Below, piece by piece: positions 24,841 through 34,353 of a stretch of DNA of 60,332 nt; position 1 is the first letter of the stretch, and each line of letters starts with the position of its first letter. This DNA is from Legionella sp. 515359. Lineage in GTDB: Bacteria; Pseudomonadota; Gammaproteobacteria; Legionellales; Legionellaceae. Location of the stretch: positions 1-60,332 of the forward strand of contig JAPCYN010000019.1 of NCBI GenBank assembly GCA_025941565.1, in the 5' to 3' direction. The notes beneath the pieces were generated by a model that searched no databases, had not been told where the DNA came from, and saw only the letters and a list, made by a program, of their open reading frames with translations. Position numbers and translations under genes: made by a program.

Positions 24841-26220
24841 ATGCCTTATATCCCACACACTCCCGAAGACAACAAGGCAATGCTTGAGGCCATTGGCGCC
24901 CAAGACACCCAAACTTTATTTGATGAAATTCCATCGTCTTTGCAATATGCAGGATTCCAAAATATGCCTGCTGGCATCAATGAAATGGACATGTTGAAAG
25001 AAGCACAAAACCTGGCAAATAAAAATCATAATGGAATCTGCTTTATGGGTGCTGGATGCTACGAGCATCATATCCCTGCAGCAGTGTGGGATATCGCTTC
25101 CCGTGGTGAGTTCTTAACTGCATATACCCCTTATCAGGCCGAAGCCAGCCAGGGTACTTTGCAATTGTTATACGAATACCAGACCATGATCTGTGAATTA
25201 ACAGGGATGGATGTATCTAACGCATCGATGTACGATGGCGCTACCGCATTAGCTGAGGCCATTTTAATGGCTGTGCGGGTCAATAAGCACAGCAAAACCA
25301 GCCGTGTATTAATCACTGGCACGATTCATCCTTTCTATCGAGAAACGATTGAGACCGTTCTGCGTAACCAGCACATTGAAGTAATTACGCTGCCTTTTGA
25401 TGAAAAACAAGGCATTACTCCTCTTTCAGCATTAGAAGGATACACCGGAGAGGATATTACTGCACTGGTAATCGCGCAGCCTAACTTTTTTGGTTGTCTG
25501 GAACAAGTTGATGAACTCAGTGATTGGGCCCAGCAAAATAAAACCATCAGTATCGCCTGTGTCAACCCGGTGTCGCTTGCTTTATTAAAGCCGCCAGGCT
25601 TATGGGGGAAACAGGGTGTAGATATCGTGTGTGGTGAAGGCCAACCTTTAGGTTCTCCTATGGCGTCAGGCGGCCCTTATTTTGGTTTTTTAAGCACCCG
25701 CATGCCCCATGTACGCCAAATGCCTGGCCGAATCATTGGCTGTACTTTGGATAAAGACGGAAAAAGAGGATTTACTTTAACATTGCAAGCACGTGAACAG
25801 CATATACGTCGTGCTAAGGCAACCTCAAATATTTGCACCAATCAGGGCTTATTAGTCACCGCAGCCACCATTCATATGAGCCTCTTGGGTGCGGAGGGAT
25901 TACGTCACGTTGCAAGTCAATGCCACCATAATACTCATGCGTTAGTAGAAGCTTTAACCCAAATTGATGGCGTAGAGCAGGTTTTTACTGCACCTTATTT
26001 TCATGAAGCGTTACTTAAGCTCAACCAACCCGTGGAGTCGGTATTAAAACAATTATCTCATGCGGGCATCAATGGCGGCTATACCCCGGGAGTTCATTAC
26101 CCACAATTGGCGAATACCCTTTTAATTTGTGCGACAGAAATGCGTACGGAAGAAGAAATAACGCTTTATGCAAAAACATTGAAAACCATCATGTCTCAAC
26201 GAGGTGCCGCATGTTTATAA
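24841..26220 (+). CDS. gcvPA: Glycine dehydrogenase subunit 1 (P protein, N-terminal half)
   Basis: Together with GcvPB it forms the PLP-dependent glycine decarboxylase. Starts MPYIPHTPEDNKAML as expected for GcvPA. FMGAGCYEHHIPAAV, YTPYQAEASQGTLQ and YDGATALAEA are family hallmarks. 459 residues is normal for the split form of the P protein. The next gene (YciI-like) starts inside its stop region with GAGGTG as RBS inside the gcvPA coding sequence, showing translational coupling. Confidence 0.96.
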   Translation: MPYIPHTPEDNKAMLEAIGAQDTQTLFDEIPSSLQYAGFQNMPAGINEMDMLKEAQNLANKNHNGICFMGAGCYEHHIPAAVWDIASRGEFLTAYTPYQAEASQGTLQLLYEYQTMICELTGMDVSNASMYDGATALAEAILMAVRVNKHSKTSRVLITGTIHPFYRETIETVLRNQHIEVITLPFDEKQGITPLSALEGYTGEDITALVIAQPNFFGCLEQVDELSDWAQQNKTISIACVNPVSLALLKPPGLWGKQGVDIVCGEGQPLGSPMASGGPYFGFLSTRMPHVRQMPGRIIGCTLDKDGKRGFTLTLQAREQHIRRAKATSNICTNQGLLVTAATIHMSLLGAEGLRHVASQCHHNTHALVEALTQIDGVEQVFTAPYFHEALLKLNQPVESVLKQLSHAGINGGYTPGVHYPQLANTLLICATEMRTEEEITLYAKTLKTIMSQRGAACL

Positions 26221-26519
26221 TTCAGCTAACCTACTTAGTCCCTCTTAGTGAAGTAGATAAATACCTACAGGCACATAGAGAGTTCCTTGATTACTATTAT
26301 AAACAAGGTTTATTACTGGTCTCAGGACCTATGAAACCACGCACTGGTGGAATCATCATTGCAGCCACAAATGATCGAGCCTATCTCGAATCCATATTTC
26401 AAAAGGATCCTTATTATTTGGCGGAAATTGCGGAGTATCAATTTATTGAATTTACCCCCGTCAATCATCGCGCTGAAATTAAAGAATTTATTCAAAAAAT
26501 GGAAGGCAAATTATGTTGA
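26211..26519 (+). CDS. YCII-family protein within the gcv operon
   Basis: 102 residues: [15 protein letters not shown], then [24 protein letters not shown] and [16 protein letters not shown]. This matches the YCII-related dimeric alpha-beta barrel family, with its conserved HREF..G.LL..GP core. The open frame extends upstream to 26127, but the ATG at 26211 is preceded by GAGGTG and overlaps the gcvPA stop. Its own stop overlaps the gcvPB start. It is therefore translated between the two halves of one enzyme. Its role is unknown; it may bind or detoxify a pathway intermediate. Confidence 0.85.
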   Translation: MFIIQLTYLVPLSEVDKYLQAHREFLDYYYKQGLLLVSGPMKPRTGGIIIAATNDRAYLESIFQKDPYYLAEIAEYQFIEFTPVNHRAEIKEFIQKMEGKLC

Positions 26520-27970
26520 TTTTTGAATTATCTAAAAAAGACCGTCAGGCAACAGCCCAAGCGCCAAAAATTACAACCAGTAAATACGCCATTCCTGCTG
26601 AATTGCAGCGGAAAACTCCGCCGAAAATGCCTGCCTGCTCCGAATTACAAGTAGTCCGACATTTCACGCGCTTGTCGCATAAGAACTTCTCGATTGACAG
26701 CAATTTTTATCCACTGGGTTCATGTACTATGAAATACAACCCTCGCGGGGTTCATAAAGCAGCGTCTATGGCAAATTTTCTCAACCGTCATCCTCTGGCA
26801 ACTGAAGAAAACAGTCAGGGTTTTTTAGAACCCTTGTATCGCTTGCAGGAGCATCTTGCTGAAATTACAGGTATGGCTGGTGTTTCTTTAACACCTATGG
26901 CGGGATCACAAGGAGAATTTGCCGGCGTGGCAATGATTAAAGCCTATCATCAATCCCGAGGTGATACTGCACGTGACGAAATGCTAATTCCTGATGCAGC
27001 TCATGGCACAAACCCTGCCTCTGCCGTTATGTGTGGCTTTAAGATTATTGAAATATCTACTGCTGCAGATGGGGACATCGATCTCGAAGAGTTAAAAAGC
27101 AAACTGGGGCCAAGGACAGCCGGCATCATGCTCACCAATCCCTCTACTTTGGGCTTGTTTATGCGCCAAATTAAAGAAATAGCCGCGCTGGTGCACCAGG
27201 CAGGGGGCTTATTGTATTACGATGGAGCCAATCTCAATGCTATTTTGGGAAAAGTAAGACCCGGAGATATGGGCTTTGATGTCATGCATTTAAACCTGCA
27301 TAAAACATTCGCAACCCCGCATGGTGGGGGCGGACCTGGAGCAGGCCCTGTAGCTGTAGGCCAGCGCTTGCTTCCCTTCATTCCCTTGCCGGTAGTGAAA
27401 AAAACCGATTCAGGATATCAATGGGCTACTCGCCGGGATTATCCACAGAGTATTGGTCGCCTGTCTGGTTTTATGGGAAATGCGGGCATTTTACTGCGAG
27501 CCTATTTTTATATGCGTGTCCTTGGTAAGGAAGGCCTGCTCCGCGTTTCAGAATATGCCACACTTAATGCAAATTATCTGCTCAAAGAACTCACTAAAGC
27601 AGGTTTTACGGCAGCCTATCCGCGTCGTCGCGCTTCTCATGAGTTTATTCTTACTTTAAGTCCGGAAAAGAAAATGTATGGGGTTACCGCAATGGATTTT
27701 GCCAAAAGATTGCTGGATTATGGCGTTCACGCCCCAACCACTTATTTCCCATTACTTGTTCCTGAATGTCTCCTGATTGAACCTACGGAAACTGAGAGTA
27801 AAGAAGAGTTAGATCATTTTGTGCAAATCATGAAAATCATTAGAGAAGAAGCAGCCACAACCCCTAATCTGGTTAAAGATGCACCGCATACGTTACCGGT
27901 TAAACGATTAGATGATGTAAAGGCGGCTCGCGAGTTGGATTTAAATTATTTTGCGCATAAAGAAGCTTAG
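26513..27970 (+). CDS. gcvPB: Glycine dehydrogenase subunit 2 (P protein, C-terminal half)
   Basis: PLP-binding half of glycine decarboxylase. Seen: [26 protein letters not shown], and [18 protein letters not shown], in which the Lys holds PLP. 485 residues is normal. GGAAGG ahead of the ATG at 26513 is a good RBS and lies inside the YciI-like gene. It closes the operon; a hairpin follows at 28040. The encoded system degrades glycine to CO2, ammonia and methylene-THF, fitting an organism that lives on amino acids. Confidence 0.96.
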   Translation: MLIFELSKKDRQATAQAPKITTSKYAIPAELQRKTPPKMPACSELQVVRHFTRLSHKNFSIDSNFYPLGSCTMKYNPRGVHKAASMANFLNRHPLATEENSQGFLEPLYRLQEHLAEITGMAGVSLTPMAGSQGEFAGVAMIKAYHQSRGDTARDEMLIPDAAHGTNPASAVMCGFKIIEISTAADGDIDLEELKSKLGPRTAGIMLTNPSTLGLFMRQIKEIAALVHQAGGLLYYDGANLNAILGKVRPGDMGFDVMHLNLHKTFATPHGGGGPGAGPVAVGQRLLPFIPLPVVKKTDSGYQWATRRDYPQSIGRLSGFMGNAGILLRAYFYMRVLGKEGLLRVSEYATLNANYLLKELTKAGFTAAYPRRRASHEFILTLSPEKKMYGVTAMDFAKRLLDYGVHAPTTYFPLLVPECLLIEPTETESKEELDHFVQIMKIIREEAATTPNLVKDAPHTLPVKRLDDVKAARELDLNYFAHKEA

Positions 27971-28039
27971 ATGCACTCTTGATCTTCCGTTTCAACCAGG
28001 ATAAGTGGTGTGCTGCGGGTCGCAAACCTCTATACTCAT

Positions 28040-28073
28040 AACCTGGGAGTTTTTGCTACTGTGCTCCCGGGTT
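28040..28073 (+). terminator. Hairpin after the gcv operon
   Basis: AACCTGGGAG and CTCCCGGGTT form a 10-bp stem with one T-G pair and a 14-base loop, about 70 bp after gcvPB. No T-run follows, so termination may be factor-assisted. Confidence 0.5.
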
Positions 28074-28117
28074 GTCGCCTTTCGTTCAGACAACGTTTAA
28101 AACACACAGCACTTGTC

Positions 28118-28146
28118 TTGTACATCAATCCTATTAGGTCTATAAC
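28118..28146 (+). promoter_or_regulatory. Promoter of the chemosensory operon
   Basis: TTGTAC at 28118-28123 and TATAAC at 28141-28146 are spaced by exactly 17 bp, about 105 bp before the first cheW start. No flagellar sigma-28 type site (TAAAGTTT..GCCGATAA) was noticed. Confidence 0.5.
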
Positions 28147-28250
28147 TATAAAAATGGGATTAACAATTTACTTACACCACCATCAATTACAACATAGATA
28201 CATGATGATGGCGCCAAACAATAAAAAATATTTATAAGGAATGGTATAAA

Positions 28251-28718
28251 GTGTCCCCAAAGAACCTTACAGTTCTGCACTTTCTTTTACAAGACATCCA
28301 AGTCTGTATGGACTTGCACTATATAGAGAAAATTCTCCCTTTGCCTATGCTTGAAATCGTTCCCTCGAGTCCAGTCTATTTTACAGGATTAATGAATCTT
28401 AAAAATAAATGTATTCCTGTGCTTGATTTGGCTATTGCTACGGGTTTGACACGCAATGAAATCTATCCTTTAAATATACCCATTCTGCTTTGCTCTGATG
28501 GAACACATCAGGTTGGCCTGGTTGTAGACAATGTACTTGGATTGAGTCACATCGATGAAACGCAAATCGAAATACATGAAGAATTTACACATAATAGCTC
28601 ACCATTTTTTGGCGCGGTGACTCTAGAAACCGGGGTTTCACTATTGCTCAACCTCGATTGGGTTTTTGCTTTAAAGCTAACCCAAGAACGCAACCCGTCG
28701 AATACTAATCATGAGTAA
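28251..28718 (+). CDS. CheW-like adaptor protein 1
   Basis: 155 residues forming one CheW domain: FLLQDIQVCMDLHYIEKILPLP, YFTGLMNLKNKCIPVLDLA, and VGLVVDNVLGL, the typical order of two small beta barrels. It would couple receptors to CheA. The start is GTG at 28251 with AAGGA ten bases before; no in-frame ATG is available. It opens the operon cheW-cheR-cheW-mcp-cheA-cheB-cyclase. A second CheW follows at 29594, so the array may use two adaptors with different roles. Confidence 0.85.
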   Translation: MSPKNLTVLHFLLQDIQVCMDLHYIEKILPLPMLEIVPSSPVYFTGLMNLKNKCIPVLDLAIATGLTRNEIYPLNIPILLCSDGTHQVGLVVDNVLGLSHIDETQIEIHEEFTHNSSPFFGAVTLETGVSLLLNLDWVFALKLTQERNPSNTNHE

Positions 28719-28724
28719 CATAAC

Positions 28725-29597
28725 ATGGGTAATAACTTATTAAATGACATAAAAAAACTCGAGCCTGCCTTTATGGAATTAATCCATAATCGTTATGGGC
28801 TTGTTATCCATGTAAATCAGGCACAGGAATTAGCAAAAACCATCACTGCAGCATGTAATAAATTCCATTATCAGCCCCAGGAATACCTGGACCAATTAAA
28901 AACGTGTTCCAGTAACTCTTCTTTATTAGCGGATTTAGTTGCCGCAATTACCGTAGGAGAAAGCTACTTTTTTCGTGACAAAAATCAAATGCATTTACTT
29001 GAGGATAAACTTTTACCGCAATTAATCAATCAAAAGTCCCAAGATTTTACGTTGAAAATTTGGAGTGCGGGTTGTTCTTCAGGTGAAGAAATATATACCA
29101 TTGCCATGTTATTGGCTGAGCTCATACCCGATATTGATATATGGGACATCTATTTATTAGGCACCGATATCAATACCGCCGCGCTTCAGAAAGCCACCGC
29201 AGGTGTTTATGGCCAATGGTCCATGCGCTCGATTCCAGAGAAATACATGCAACGATATTTTCTGAAAAATAATCGTACTTATACTCTTTCGCCCGAAATT
29301 CGCGATTTAGTACAATTTAAATACCTTAACTTGTGTGATAACAGTTACCCATCCATAATCAATGGGATATTTGAGGTCGATTTAATCTTATGTCGCAATG
29401 TGCTAATTTATTTTGATAATGAGCTTGTTACAAAAATTATTAATAAGATAAGCGCGTGCATGACTGAAAACGCTTATCTTTTACTGGGCGCATCCGATCC
29501 TATTGTTACGACGGGTACAAATCTTGTTTTTCATCATGATGGTGCAATCTATTTCTCACTGAAAGACGAGGATGAAACAAAGAAGGATTTTGAATGA
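28725..29597 (+). CDS. cheR: Chemoreceptor glutamate methyltransferase CheR
   Basis: SAM-dependent methylation of receptor glutamates for adaptation. 290 residues: N-terminal helical domain, then VGESYFFRD, the SAM-binding WSAGCSSGEEIYTIAM at about residue 113, LGTDIN and DLILCRNVLIYF. All CheR landmarks are present. Start is 6 bp after cheW1. The partner receptor in this operon lacks the C-terminal pentapeptide tether, so CheR must reach it without docking. It overlaps cheW2 by four bases. Confidence 0.95.
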   Translation: MGNNLLNDIKKLEPAFMELIHNRYGLVIHVNQAQELAKTITAACNKFHYQPQEYLDQLKTCSSNSSLLADLVAAITVGESYFFRDKNQMHLLEDKLLPQLINQKSQDFTLKIWSAGCSSGEEIYTIAMLLAELIPDIDIWDIYLLGTDINTAALQKATAGVYGQWSMRSIPEKYMQRYFLKNNRTYTLSPEIRDLVQFKYLNLCDNSYPSIINGIFEVDLILCRNVLIYFDNELVTKIINKISACMTENAYLLLGASDPIVTTGTNLVFHHDGAIYFSLKDEDETKKDFE

Positions 29598-30187
29598 TGA
29601 TAAAAGAACAAAAACATGCTTCAGAATTGATGCCCCAAAGTGAGGATGCACTTAAGATACTGCAGGCAAGAGCCAAACAACTTGCCCAACAGGAGTTAGA
29701 CATCAGTAAAAATCATGGCACGGCTTTTATTCGCTTCAGCCTGGGCCAAAATGAAAGTTATGGGATTTCTTATCAACATGTTCAAGAAGTTTTACATAAT
29801 ATCGCTCTGGCGCAAGCTCCTTATGTACCCAATTTTATAGCAGGGGTGCTCAACTGGCGTGGTTCCTTGATAACAGTAGTGGATCTCATCAAATTTTTTC
29901 ATCCCAATACGAATAATAGTACCCAACAGGATAATGAATTCATCATTATTGTTCATGCAAATAATATAACTCTTGGCTTGCTTGTTCATCGCGTGGAAGG
30001 CAGTGAGATTTATCTACCGAGTGAATTAGCCATTCCATTATCTTCTGCGAATGTTACCAATCCAGAATACATTCTGGGATTACATCATGCCATCACAGCA
30101 ATCATTAATGTGGAAGCTTTAATATCAAGCTTAAGTCAAGAAATTAAAATGCGTTTATACAAGATAGGAGAAGTTCATGGAAACTAA
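29594..30187 (+). CDS. CheW-like adaptor protein 2
   Basis: 197 residues. A helical N-terminal leader of about 45 residues precedes a CheW domain: FIRFSLGQNESYGISYQHVQEVLHN, FIAGVLNWRGSLITVVDLIKFF and LGLLVHRVEGS. NWRGS and VVDL are classic CheW. Its stop overlaps the receptor ATG by 11 bp, so adaptor and receptor are translated together, which suggests that this CheW is the dedicated adaptor of the receptor. The charged leader is unusual and could add a contact. Confidence 0.9.
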   Translation: MMIKEQKHASELMPQSEDALKILQARAKQLAQQELDISKNHGTAFIRFSLGQNESYGISYQHVQEVLHNIALAQAPYVPNFIAGVLNWRGSLITVVDLIKFFHPNTNNSTQQDNEFIIIVHANNITLGLLVHRVEGSEIYLPSELAIPLSSANVTNPEYILGLHHAITAIINVEALISSLSQEIKMRLYKIGEVHGN

Positions 30188-32036
30188 TGGGAATAAACGA
30201 GGTTTTGTTATTACAATACGCGCCCGCTTGCTTATTGGCTTCATGACCCTTAGTTTACCTTTATTGATATTGATTATGCTCTTACTGCCCAAAGTTACCT
30301 CGGTAATCAATCTGAGCCAAAAAATTCATGAAGAAAATTTACCCCAGATCCTTGATAGTCAAATTTATCAGGTTCAAGACATTCTTGAGCATTGGGCCAT
30401 GACAGGGGATCCAAAGGATAAGATGCGTTTTAAACGCTTATGGAATGAAATCAACACAATGAGAAACCAGTGGGATCAAGTGGTTCACATGCTTGATGAT
30501 AGAAAGCTAGAGATAGAATGGGATAAATTACAAGAATTGTATTTGCCTCTTTATGAGATTCAAAGTTCAATAATGAACGCCCCTCGAGACCCCAATAACC
30601 AGGACAATGTAGAAAACAGCCGAAATAAAACAAAAGATATTGAAAGTTCAATGATTGATATTATTGATGGCGTTTATTCTCATGAAACACAAAGAAGAAC
30701 TGGTGGAATATATAAGGTTTTATCTCGTGATATCGAAAAGAATGTCGATAAAATAAATCAGAGCTTAAGCTCATTAAAAGAGTCTGCATATTGGTTATTA
30801 ATTCTTGCCATTGTTTTAACAATTGCTGTTCCTTACTTCACGCAGCGGGCTATAGCAACCCCCGTAGATAAAGCGATTGATATAGCCCAACGAATCGCAG
30901 CAGGAGAACGTGATATAGAGATACAAATTATTTCCGCGGACAAACTGGGCAAATTACTTTTATCGTTAAAAACCATGCAAGAGGCGATTAAGAGAAATGA
31001 GGAAACTCTTCGTAATAAAGAAGAAGAGTCACGCGAATTATTCGAGCAACTAGTCAGTTCATCGAAGAAGTTTAGATTGCATAGCAGTAAAGTTGCCGCA
31101 GGAGATCTTAGAGAACGTCTTGAAATAGATAAAGAAGATGTATTGCAGGATCTGGGTAAAGATTTAAATTCAATGACCGATGGACTCGCATCCATAACAA
31201 AAAAAATTACCCAGGTGAGCAGTGACATAGTGACTATGGTTGGAACTGTACTCACTTCAGCAAATGAACAAGCGGAAGGTATTACCTCTCAAGCATCGGC
31301 TATTAATGAAATCAGTGCATCACTGGAAGAAATTGATAAAAGCTCAAAACAAACCATGGCGAAAGCACAAACTCTGCGGGAAGTTGCTAAAAATACCTAT
31401 GATCAAGGGAAACTGGGTACTGAATCAGTAGAACAAAGTATTCAGGGTATTAAAGCTTCAGAAGAAAAGATGAAGCTCATTGCACAAACGATTCTTGATT
31501 TAAGTAATCACACGCAACAGATTGGCGACATTACCTCGGTAGTAAATACTCTTGCCCAACAATCAAAAATGTTGGCCTTGAATGCCTCGATTGAAGCATC
31601 AAAAGCCGGGGAAGCAGGAAAAGGTTTTGCTGCAGTAGCCACTGAAGTGCGAAATCTTGCGGAACAATCAGAACAGTCAACAGTACAAGTGCAAAAAATC
31701 CTTGAGGACATTCGGCGTACCACCGAAAAAGCAGTCACAGTGACAGAAGAAGGAGCCAAGACTCTTGATTCAGGAATAAAACTCATCGAGAAAGCAGGTC
31801 ACGTCATTCAAGCTCTAAGTAAAATGATTAATGAAGCATCGATTTCAAGTCAACACATCGAGGTGGCCATTCGTCAAGAAGCGGTTGGAATTGAGCAAAT
31901 CGTTGAGAGTATGAATGAAATTAATCGCACTACCTCAACTTTTTCCAGCGGAATAAAAGAGATGATGACATTTATTCATAATTTGGATGAGATTGCCAAG
32001 CATCTGAAGGATGACGTGAATTTCTACAAAGTTTAG
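30177..32036 (+). CDS. Methyl-accepting chemotaxis protein
   Basis: 619 residues. Membrane segments at about 14-42 and 205-225 enclose a helical sensor domain of the four-helix-bundle kind. A HAMP follows (about 222-275), a second HAMP-like stretch is seen near 300-345 (VAAGDLRERLEIDKEDVLQDLGKDLNSM), then the signalling coiled coil with tip QQSKMLALNASIEASKAGEAGKGFA (given here in outline: LALNASIEA, AGEAGKGFA) near residue 465. The C terminus, ending VNFYKV, lacks an NWETF-type tether. It is the only receptor in the operon; ligand unknown. Confidence 0.93.
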   Translation: METNGNKRGFVITIRARLLIGFMTLSLPLLILIMLLLPKVTSVINLSQKIHEENLPQILDSQIYQVQDILEHWAMTGDPKDKMRFKRLWNEINTMRNQWDQVVHMLDDRKLEIEWDKLQELYLPLYEIQSSIMNAPRDPNNQDNVENSRNKTKDIESSMIDIIDGVYSHETQRRTGGIYKVLSRDIEKNVDKINQSLSSLKESAYWLLILAIVLTIAVPYFTQRAIATPVDKAIDIAQRIAAGERDIEIQIISADKLGKLLLSLKTMQEAIKRNEETLRNKEEESRELFEQLVSSSKKFRLHSSKVAAGDLRERLEIDKEDVLQDLGKDLNSMTDGLASITKKITQVSSDIVTMVGTVLTSANEQAEGITSQASAINEISASLEEIDKSSKQTMAKAQTLREVAKNTYDQGKLGTESVEQSIQGIKASEEKMKLIAQTILDLSNHTQQIGDITSVVNTLAQQSKMLALNASIEASKAGEAGKGFAAVATEVRNLAEQSEQSTVQVQKILEDIRRTTEKAVTVTEEGAKTLDSGIKLIEKAGHVIQALSKMINEASISSQHIEVAIRQEAVGIEQIVESMNEINRTTSTFSSGIKEMMTFIHNLDEIAKHLKDDVNFYKV

Positions 32037-32045
32037 GAGCTTCGC

Positions 32046-34340
32046 ATGACTCCAGACGATGGTCTATTAAAACAATTAATTGAAACATTTAGTGTAGAAC
32101 TTGAATCACTACTGACACTCATTACCGATCATTTAAAAAAGATTGAGCATGGCGAATCAATGAGTGATTTAAGTCATATGATGGAGGAAATTTCGCGCGC
32201 AGGACGAAATATTAAAGTTTCAGCACTTTCTGTGGGTATCGATGATCTGGGACAAATGGCCGAGTACATTGAAAAACTGTTTGAGCCTTCCCAAAAAGTA
32301 TCTCTTGAGCGAATTAATTTGGTATTTCGTGCTGTCGATGGAATGCGTGAAAGTCTCCATAATTTTATAGAAAAAGAACCCCCTTCAGCCGATCTTCATA
32401 CCTTATTGCATCAATTACAGCATGCTCTAATTGCTGAGGAAAAAGGAGAAGTAACTCATGTCATAGAGGCAAAGCCGGGTTTATCTGAATCCGCTGTCCC
32501 TGTAGAGTCTCCTGCTAAAGCAGTGGATAACGAATTTATAAAAAAACTTGTTGAAACATTCAAAACGGAGCTCCAGGAAAATTTAATCACCGTTACGGAT
32601 GGTTTACTGCAGCTTGAAAAAGGCACTCCATCAGAGCAGGATTTCCAGCATTTACTGGAAGAAATTTTTCGTGTTGCCCATAACATCAAAGGCTCTTCTC
32701 GAGGAATAGGAGCCAGTGATATCGGTGAGATCGCCCATCATATAGAAACTTTATTTGCTGCGATTCAGAAAAAAAGTATTAAGATTTCTCCCGATCTCAT
32801 TAATTTGTGTCTGCAATCGATCGATTACATGAATGAAGCAATGCAATGCTACAGTGAACAAAAACCATTGTCCTTTGATTTAAAAAGCCACTTGCTGCAA
32901 CTAGAGCGCTATACTGAATTAGCTGCTCCAGGAATATCACCCCCATTAGAATCAAGTAATAAACAACCCCCGGAATTTAAAAAAGCGCCTGAAATTCAAA
33001 AAGTACATGCCACAACAAATGAATTTGAATCCATACGTGTCTCTTTGCAAAATTTGGATCGTGTTTCAATTTATACCGAAGAAATTCAAACCATTAAAAT
33101 TGCTATTGAAGAATATTATTTCAAATTAACTAAGATAAATTTCAAAATAGAGCAGTTGGTTCAATCATGGAAAAAAAATAGGGCCGATTTAAAAACTCTT
33201 GCTCAAGATGAAATGGAACCCTTGGCCTCCCTCTTTTCCACAAGCCTTGTTGAATTATCTGAAATCAACAATTCATCGCACTTAATGCAAAGGGAGTTGC
33301 GTATCCCTGTGAGCGAATTATCACTCTTAATTAATTCGCTACAGGATGAAATTCGCACCTTGCGTCTTATTCCAGTAACCACACAATTGCGTTATTTACC
33401 ACGAATTGTACGTGACTTGGCTTATGAACTAAAAAAACAGGTCAATCTCGAAATAAACAGTAATGATGTAAAAATGGATAAAATGATACTCGATGGCTTA
33501 AAAGATCCTATCGTGCATCTTTTACGTAATGCAATCGATCACGGTATAGAAAGTACCGAAGTCCGTAAAGCAGCCGGGAAGTCGCCACAAGGAAATATTT
33601 CCATCAATGTAAATCAGGAAGACAATCAGATTGTGTTCAAAATAATTGATGATGGTGCTGGAATTAACACGGATGATTTGATTCGCATTGCACTTAAAAA
33701 AAATATAATTACCCAATCTGAGTCGGAAAATATGAAGAAAGAAGATCTCTTCGAACTCATTTTTCGCCCTGGTTTCTCTACTCGGGAAATTGCAACGGAT
33801 ATTTCTGGCCGTGGGGTAGGCTTGGATGTGGTTCGTTCTAATTTACTGCGTTTAAAAGGTCAAGTCAGTGTCGAAAGCCAACCAGGAAAAGGAACCGTCT
33901 TTTTTCTGAAAGTTCCACTTACATTGGCTACTGAGCGCGGATTGATTATTGCATGCAGCAGTCAAATATTTGTGCTTCTGACCAACTCTGTAGAAACGGT
34001 CATGTTATTAAAAAAACATGAGGTTATGATCGTGGAAGGAAGCCCTACCGTGCTTGTCAAAGAACAACCCGTTTTGTTATGCTCTTTATCTAAGGTATTG
34101 TATCTTGATGAAAAGAAAGAGAATAAAAAAGAACATCTCTCTGTTGTTGTGATCAAAAAAAATGGGGAACGTATTGCCTTGCTTGTGGACGAAATTATTG
34201 GTGAAAGGGAAATTGTGCTCAAACCGTTGCAAGAACCCCTAACAAATATACCTTGCATCATCGGAGCTACCCTGTCGGGCGGCAATCAAATTAATTTCGT
34301 ATTAAACGCTTCTGAGATCATTAAAAGAATGCTGCTATAG
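32046..34340 (+). CDS. cheA: Chemotaxis histidine kinase CheA with two Hpt-like domains
   Basis: 764 residues. Hpt-like domain 1 (1-110) has RAGRNIKVSA where RAAHxIKGSA is expected, so Arg54 replaces the phospho-His. Hpt domain 2 (about 160-270) keeps FRVAHNIKGSSRG with His212. After a linker come the dimerisation helices, the ATPase with HLLRNAIDHGIE (N box, about 490) and GRGVGLDVVRSN (G box), then a CheW-like regulatory domain (about 620-764). No obvious P2 domain and no receiver. It phosphorylates CheB and probably the receiver-cyclase at 35422. Two in-row Hpt copies look like a duplication with decay of the first. Confidence 0.94.
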   Translation: MTPDDGLLKQLIETFSVELESLLTLITDHLKKIEHGESMSDLSHMMEEISRAGRNIKVSALSVGIDDLGQMAEYIEKLFEPSQKVSLERINLVFRAVDGMRESLHNFIEKEPPSADLHTLLHQLQHALIAEEKGEVTHVIEAKPGLSESAVPVESPAKAVDNEFIKKLVETFKTELQENLITVTDGLLQLEKGTPSEQDFQHLLEEIFRVAHNIKGSSRGIGASDIGEIAHHIETLFAAIQKKSIKISPDLINLCLQSIDYMNEAMQCYSEQKPLSFDLKSHLLQLERYTELAAPGISPPLESSNKQPPEFKKAPEIQKVHATTNEFESIRVSLQNLDRVSIYTEEIQTIKIAIEEYYFKLTKINFKIEQLVQSWKKNRADLKTLAQDEMEPLASLFSTSLVELSEINNSSHLMQRELRIPVSELSLLINSLQDEIRTLRLIPVTTQLRYLPRIVRDLAYELKKQVNLEINSNDVKMDKMILDGLKDPIVHLLRNAIDHGIESTEVRKAAGKSPQGNISINVNQEDNQIVFKIIDDGAGINTDDLIRIALKKNIITQSESENMKKEDLFELIFRPGFSTREIATDISGRGVGLDVVRSNLLRLKGQVSVESQPGKGTVFFLKVPLTLATERGLIIACSSQIFVLLTNSVETVMLLKKHEVMIVEGSPTVLVKEQPVLLCSLSKVLYLDEKKENKKEHLSVVVIKKNGERIALLVDEIIGEREIVLKPLQEPLTNIPCIIGATLSGGNQINFVLNASEIIKRMLL

Positions 34341-34353
34341 TGAACTACTGCCC

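Noticed and set aside
28010-28237. 75-codon open frame before cheW
   Set aside because: It crosses the gcv terminator hairpin and the che promoter, has no RBS and no protein-like pattern.
30833-31255. 140-codon antisense frame inside the receptor gene
   Set aside because: It results from the biased codon pattern of the coiled-coil region; Ser/Leu-rich nonsense translation.
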